Source of the DNA: Eubacteriales bacterium | GTDB lineage: Bacteria > Bacillota > Clostridia > Christensenellales > CAG-138 | NCBI GenBank assembly: GCA_028703645.1 | Contig: JAQVML010000026.1 | Span: forward strand, 1-9,512 | DNA: 9,512 nucleotides | Reading direction: 5' to 3' | Shown: positions 5,580 through 9,512 of the stretch, piece by piece | Layout: every line of letters begins with the position of its first letter | Numbering within the stretch: position 1 is the stretch's first letter | Translations under genes and position numbers: made by a program | Notes under the pieces: generated by a model | The model's database searches: none | Seen by the model: only the letters and a program-made list of their open reading frames with translations | What the model was told of the DNA's origin: nothing

Positions 5580-6805
5580 AAAAAAGGATTGTTGCAATGC
5601 TACTCGCCGGAGGCCAGGGCAGCCGCCTCGGCGTGCTCACATCCAGCATGGCAAAGCCCGCGGTTCCCTTTGGCGGCAAATACCGCATCATCGATTTTCC
5701 GCTCAGCAACTGCGTCAATTCGGACATCGATACGGTAGGCGTGCTCACGCAGTACCGCCCGCTCGCGCTCAACAGCTACATCGGCACCGGTCAGCACTGG
5801 GACCTTGACCGAATGAACGGCGGCGTATTCGTTCTTCCGCCCTATGTGACGGGAGCGGACGGCAGATGGTATTCCGGCACGGCAAACGCCATCTATCAAA
5901 ACCGCGAGTTTGTCGATCAATACGACCCCGACTATGTTCTGATCCTTTCCGGTGATCATATCTACAAAATGGATTATGGCGCGATGTTGCGCTATCATAT
6001 CGAAAAAGGCGCGGTGGCGACCATTGCGGTGCTGCCGGTGCCGATGGAAGAAGCGCATCGCTTCGGAATCATGAACACCGATGAATTCGATCGTGTCATA
6101 TCCTTTGATGAAAAACCCAAACAACCAAAGTCTAACAAAGCCTCGATGGGCATCTACATCTTCAATTGGCGCGCGCTGAAAGAGTGCATGCGCGTGGATG
6201 ACGATAATCCGGACTCAACCAACGACTTTGGGAACGACATCATTCCCGCCATCATCAACGACGGTCAGGCGGTTTACGCTTATCCGTTTAAGGGTTACTG
6301 GAAAGATGTTGGAACGATTCAAAGCCTTTGGGAAGCGAACATGGACATCATCTCCACTCCGCCAAAGCTCGTACTCAACGACCCGCAGTGGAGGATTTAC
6401 AGCCGTAACCCCATCATGCCGCCGCACTATGTCGGCGCGAATGCTTCTATCACGCAGAGTCTCGTGACGGAGGGTTGCCGGGTGGAAGGCAAAGTGCATC
6501 ACAGTGTGCTCTTCTCCAACGTTTCCGTGGAGGCGGAGGCGGAGGTGTATGATTCCGTCATCTTCCCCGGCGCGGTGATCCGGCGCGGGGCAAAGGTTTA
6601 TAAGGCGATTGTCGGAGAAAACTCCGTGATCGGAGAAGGCTCCATCATCGGCGGAGAGCTGCGGCTTGACGATCGGGTGGACAATTCACTGACCGGAACG
6701 ATCACGCTGGTCGGCAACGACATCAGCATTCAGGAGAATGCGTACCTGCCGCTGGGCACGGTCGCGACAGAAGACGCAAGCGGAGGAAGATGCTATGACA
6801 AGTAA
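5576..6805 (+). CDS. glgC: Glucose-1-phosphate adenylyltransferase, catalytic subunit
   Basis: GlgC makes ADP-glucose and pyrophosphate from ATP and glucose-1-phosphate, the committed step of bacterial glycogen synthesis. The 409 residues begin with the nucleotidyltransferase loop LAGGQGSRL (10-18) and KPAVPFGGKYRIIDF (27-41). Then come WYSGTANAIYQN (98-109), LSGDHIYKMDY with the metal-binding Asp127 (equivalent to Asp142 of the E. coli enzyme), FDEKP (177-181), MGIYIF (191-196) and YWKDVGTI (241-248). The C-terminal part from about 285 has left-handed beta-helix hexapeptides. All catalytic motifs are intact. AGGAGG 7 bases before ATG is a strong ribosome site. The gene overlaps glgB by 4 bases and glgD by 11 bases. 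In characterised Bacillota such as Geobacillus stearothermophilus, GlgC acts with GlgD as a hetero-oligomer; the same is inferred here. Allosteric effectors cannot be read from the sequence. Confidence 0.97.
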   Translation: MKKRIVAMLLAGGQGSRLGVLTSSMAKPAVPFGGKYRIIDFPLSNCVNSDIDTVGVLTQYRPLALNSYIGTGQHWDLDRMNGGVFVLPPYVTGADGRWYSGTANAIYQNREFVDQYDPDYVLILSGDHIYKMDYGAMLRYHIEKGAVATIAVLPVPMEEAHRFGIMNTDEFDRVISFDEKPKQPKSNKASMGIYIFNWRALKECMRVDDDNPDSTNDFGNDIIPAIINDGQAVYAYPFKGYWKDVGTIQSLWEANMDIISTPPKLVLNDPQWRIYSRNPIMPPHYVGANASITQSLVTEGCRVEGKVHHSVLFSNVSVEAEAEVYDSVIFPGAVIRRGAKVYKAIVGENSVIGEGSIIGGELRLDDRVDNSLTGTITLVGNDISIQENAYLPLGTVATEDASGGRCYDK

Positions 6806-7919
6806 CGCGTTTGGCCTCATCTATACAGGAGAAACCAACCCGATGCTGCGGGATCTCGCGCTCTCGCGCTCGGTTGCCGCGGTGCCGTTTGGCGGCAGAT
6901 ACCGTTGCATCGACTTCATCCTCTCCGACCTGGTCAACTCCGGCGTCACCAGCGTGGGCTTGATCACGCAGAAAAACTATCATTCGTTGATGGATCATCT
7001 GGGTGCCGGCAAGGAATGGGATCTCCACAGAAAACGCGAGGGCCTCTTCATGCTCCCGCCGTTTATGACAAAGGAGAACACAGGCCTCTATCGCGGCAGC
7101 GTGGATGCGATTCGCTCCTGCCTCGGCTATGTGCGCAGAAATCCACAGCAATATGTGATCTTCTCCGGCAGCCACACGATATTCAACATGACGTTTAACG
7201 AAATGATCGCGCGGCATATCGAAACGCGCGCGAATATCACCATGCTCTACAACGAGGCGGAGACGACCGTCAGCGAAGAGCAGAATCTCGACCTTCGTCT
7301 TCTTATGGATGAGAACGAGCGCGTCACGGAGATGGAGCTCAATCCCTTTACGCCGCGCTCAACACATAGAAGCTGCGACGTGATGATCATGGACAAACTC
7401 CTTTTAGAGTATCTCGTGGAGGAGGCGTATTCCCACGGGGATTATGACCTGACCCGCGATATCCTGCTCAAAAAGTGCCAGACGCTCAAGATCATGGGCT
7501 TTCGTTACGATGGATACGTGGCGCGGCTGGATTCGGTCAACGATTTCTTCCGCCACAATCTCGCTCTGCTGGAGCAAAGCGTGCGAAGCGATCTATTCAA
7601 TCCCGCGCACCCGATCTATACGAAGGTTAAGGACGAAGTGAGCGCAAAGTATGGCGAGAACGCGGTGGTGAAAAACTCCATGCTTGCCGACGGCTGCCAG
7701 ATTGAAGGAACGGTGGAAAACAGCATCGTTTTCCGTGGCGTCAGCGTGAAAAAAGGCGCCGTCATCAAGGACAGCATTCTCATGCAGGGCGTGAGCATCG
7801 GCGAAAACTGCCTGATGGATCACGTGATATTAGACAAAGGCGTTACCATTCGCGAAGGGCGCACGCTCACCGGCTACGACGGGTTCCCGATCATTCTGAA
7901 AAAAGGTACTACGATTTAA
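6795..7919 (+). CDS. glgD: Glucose-1-phosphate adenylyltransferase, GlgD non-catalytic/regulatory subunit
   Basis: A 374-residue paralogue of the preceding GlgC that keeps the fold (VPFGGRYRCIDF at 30-41, beta-helix repeats from about 285) but has lost catalytic features. The N-terminal loop reads GLIYTGETNPML instead of GGQGSRL. SGSHTIF has Ser126 where GlgC has the metal-binding Asp127. The FDEKP motif is absent, and YWKDVGT is replaced by YVARLDSVNDF (241-251). This is the known GlgD pattern in Bacillota, where the subunit modulates and boosts GlgC. The start chosen is ATG 6795: GGAGGA at 6782-6787 lies 7 bases upstream and the protein then begins like the family. An in-frame ATG at 6738, inside glgC, would add 19 residues without a ribosome site or family support. 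The gene overlaps glgC by 11 bases, consistent with coupled, near-equal synthesis of the two subunits. Confidence 0.95.
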   Translation: MTSNAFGLIYTGETNPMLRDLALSRSVAAVPFGGRYRCIDFILSDLVNSGVTSVGLITQKNYHSLMDHLGAGKEWDLHRKREGLFMLPPFMTKENTGLYRGSVDAIRSCLGYVRRNPQQYVIFSGSHTIFNMTFNEMIARHIETRANITMLYNEAETTVSEEQNLDLRLLMDENERVTEMELNPFTPRSTHRSCDVMIMDKLLLEYLVEEAYSHGDYDLTRDILLKKCQTLKIMGFRYDGYVARLDSVNDFFRHNLALLEQSVRSDLFNPAHPIYTKVKDEVSAKYGENAVVKNSMLADGCQIEGTVENSIVFRGVSVKKGAVIKDSILMQGVSIGENCLMDHVILDKGVTIREGRTLTGYDGFPIILKKGTTI

Positions 7920-7937
7920 TTTAGTTTGCTCCGCGCA

Positions 7938-7982
7938 GCAAAAAAAACGCGGCGGGCACCGCTCGCCTGGCTTTTTGCAGGC
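7938..7982 (+). terminator. Imperfect hairpin or attenuator-like structure in the glgD-glgA spacer
   Basis: An inner stem GGCGGGC (7951-7957) / GCTCGCC (7961-7967), with one G-T wobble and an ACC loop, is nested in an outer pair GCAAAAA (7938-7944) / TTTTTGC (7972-7978). The inner stem is followed after TGG by C-T5-G, a short terminator-like tract. GCCTG (7965-7969) could instead pair with CAGGC (7978-7982), excluding the inner stem. A leaky terminator that lowers glgA relative to glgCD, or an mRNA processing or stability element, are both possible. Confidence 0.45.
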
Positions 7983-8031
7983 AAAGGATCGTGCTGGGCG
8001 TAAAGAATGTTTTTTCAGGAGGGCTAACGAC

Positions 8032-9512
8032 ATGAAAGTGCTGTTCTGCGCAAGCGAGTGCGTACCGTTTGTCAAAACCGGAGGATTGGCGGATGTTGCC
8101 GGCGCGTTGCCGATCTCGCTAGCCGAGGAGGGGCACGACATCCGCGTGATCCTGCCAAAGTATCGCGTGATTGACAACTATTGGAAGAGCCGGATGGAGC
8201 ACGTCTGTCACTTTGACGTACTCTTCGGATGGGAGACGGTCTACTGCGGCATTGAGCGCGTTGTGGACAACGGGGTCACCTATTACTTCGTGGACAACGA
8301 AACCTATTTTGGAGTAACCGAGATCTATGGCGACGGCATATCGGAAGGGCTTCGTTTTGCGTTCTTTTGCCGCGCGGTGCTGGAATCTCTGCCGCATATC
8401 GGCTTTTTTCCGGACGTGCTGCATCTCAATGACTGGCAGACCGGCCTGATTGCGGCGCTATTAAAGACGCAGTATACCGCAAAACCGGAGTATGCGCGCA
8501 TCCGCTCGGTGTTTTCGATTCACAATCTCAAATATCAGGGCATCTTCTCCTGGCGCGAAATCGCGGGCAGGTTGGGATTGGATGAGCGCTATTTTACCTA
8601 TGAGTATTTGGAGTTTTACGGCTGCATCAGCTGTATGAAGGGCGGGCTTGTGTTTTCCGACCGGCTTTGCACGGTGAGCCCGACCTATGCGGAGGAGATC
8701 AAAACCCCGTTCTTTGGCGAGAGGCTGGATGGACTGCTGCGCGCGCGGGAAAATACGCTCAGCGGCATTCTCAACGGCCTCGATTACAATATCTTCAATC
8801 CTTCCGACGACCGCTTCTTAACGCATCATTTCGATGCGGACTCACTGGAAAAGAAACTCGCCTGCAAGCGGGATTTACAGCGGGAATGCGGCTTGGAGGA
8901 GAAGGATGTGCCGATCATTGGTATGATCGCGCGCCTGTCTCAGCAAAAGGGGCTGGATTTGGTCGAGCGTGTGCTGGGCGACATCATGCGAAACGACGTG
9001 CAGATGGTGTTTCTCGGCAAGGGGGATCGTAGGTTTGTCGACCTGCTCAACTGGGCGAACTGGCGCTATCCCAAGCGGGTGCACGCCCGCATCGCACTGG
9101 ACGAAGGCCTTGCGCACCGCGTATATGCAGGCGCCGATCTCTTCCTGATGCCGTCCCAGTTTGAGCCTTGCGGCTTGAGCCAGATGATTGCGCTGCGGTA
9201 TGGCTGCATACCCGTCGTGCGCGAAACCGGAGGGCTAAGAGACACCATCATGCCATATAATGTGTTTACCGACGAGGGGAACGGGTTTTCGTTTGCCAAC
9301 TACAATGCGCACGAGATGCTCTTTACTATCGAGCGCGCAGTGAAGTATTGGAACGAAGACAAGGAGATGTGGCGGCGCATGATGCTGCGCGGCATGGCGG
9401 AGCGTTTCGACTGGACGAAGCCCGCGAAAGCCTATCTCGCGCTGTATGAAAAGATGCTGCCGAGCGCGGTTGTGATCGAGGAGACAAAGCCCGAAGAGAT
9501 ACCCGCGCAAAC
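8032..9512 (+). CDS. glgA: Glycogen synthase, ADP-glucose type (3' end outside window)
   Basis: GlgA (GT5, GT-B fold) transfers glucose from ADP-glucose to the non-reducing end of an alpha-1,4 glucan. I translated 493 codons from ATG 8032 to the right edge with no stop. The N-terminal Rossmann domain has KTGGLADV (15-22), the ADP-glucose binding KxGGL motif, and HLNDWQTGL (131-139). The C-terminal domain has GILNGLDYNIFNP (245-257), ARLSQQKGLDL with Arg301 and Lys306, SQFEPCGLSQ with catalytic-type Glu378, and ETGGLRDTI (398-406). AGGAGGG at 8017-8023, 8 bases before ATG, is a strong ribosome site. It follows glgD by 112 bases on the same strand, so probably belongs to the same operon, though a structured spacer intervenes. 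By the edge the protein is already longer than E. coli GlgA (477 residues), and the acidic Pro-rich tail ETKPEEIPAQ lies beyond the conserved fold; the true end should be close. Confidence 0.96.
   Translation, partial: MKVLFCASECVPFVKTGGLADVAGALPISLAEEGHDIRVILPKYRVIDNYWKSRMEHVCHFDVLFGWETVYCGIERVVDNGVTYYFVDNETYFGVTEIYGDGISEGLRFAFFCRAVLESLPHIGFFPDVLHLNDWQTGLIAALLKTQYTAKPEYARIRSVFSIHNLKYQGIFSWREIAGRLGLDERYFTYEYLEFYGCISCMKGGLVFSDRLCTVSPTYAEEIKTPFFGERLDGLLRARENTLSGILNGLDYNIFNPSDDRFLTHHFDADSLEKKLACKRDLQRECGLEEKDVPIIGMIARLSQQKGLDLVERVLGDIMRNDVQMVFLGKGDRRFVDLLNWANWRYPKRVHARIALDEGLAHRVYAGADLFLMPSQFEPCGLSQMIALRYGCIPVVRETGGLRDTIMPYNVFTDEGNGFSFANYNAHEMLFTIERAVKYWNEDKEMWRRMMLRGMAERFDWTKPAKAYLALYEKMLPSAVVIEETKPEEIPAQ

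Noticed and set aside
6738..6794. Longer version of GlgD starting at ATG 6738
   Set aside because: The extra 19 residues come from inside glgC in another frame with no ribosome site, whereas GGAGGA sits correctly before ATG 6795.

Overview
The window looks like a chromosomal segment from a moderately GC-rich member of the Bacillota, probably of the Clostridia type. The reasons are the paired ADP-glucose pyrophosphorylase subunits GlgC and GlgD (a Bacillota arrangement), purine-rich GGAGG ribosome binding sites, extended -10 promoters, and best-recognised protein families that are common in clostridia. No phage, transposase, CRISPR, tRNA or rRNA signal was found. The sequence reads as ordinary housekeeping and storage-metabolism DNA.

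Left part (1-990, plus strand): the 3' end of a GNAT-like acyltransferase gene is followed by a strong intrinsic terminator. Next comes a small monocistronic gene for a 60-residue, two-helix membrane protein with its own promoter, a palindrome just upstream of that promoter, and a terminator that can work in both directions.

Middle part (1014-3312, minus strand): a long-form alanyl-tRNA editing protein (AlaX type) and an AEC-family (auxin efflux carrier) permease lie on the same strand, separated by 148 bases. That gap contains a diverged copy of the permease's last codons and 3' flank, in tandem at a 77-base offset. It may be the remnant of a deleted paralogous permease.

The 350-base region 3313-3662 separates divergent transcription units. 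It holds an extended -10 for the permease on the minus strand, and two extended -10 elements and a repeated TTGATCA motif ahead of the glycogen genes on the plus strand.

Right part (3663 to the edge, plus strand): a glycogen biosynthesis cluster in the order glgB-glgC-glgD-glgA. GlgC, with the apparently non-catalytic GlgD, makes ADP-glucose from glucose-1-phosphate and ATP. GlgA adds the glucose to alpha-1,4 chains, and GlgB introduces alpha-1,6 branches. glgB/glgC overlap by 4 bases and glgC/glgD by 11 bases, which suggests translational coupling. glgA follows a 112-base structured spacer with its own strong ribosome binding site and runs off the right edge. I found no convincing evidence for an undescribed multi-gene system. 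The items worth a second look are the permease remnant, the palindrome at the small-protein promoter, the glgB leader and the glgD-glgA spacer.
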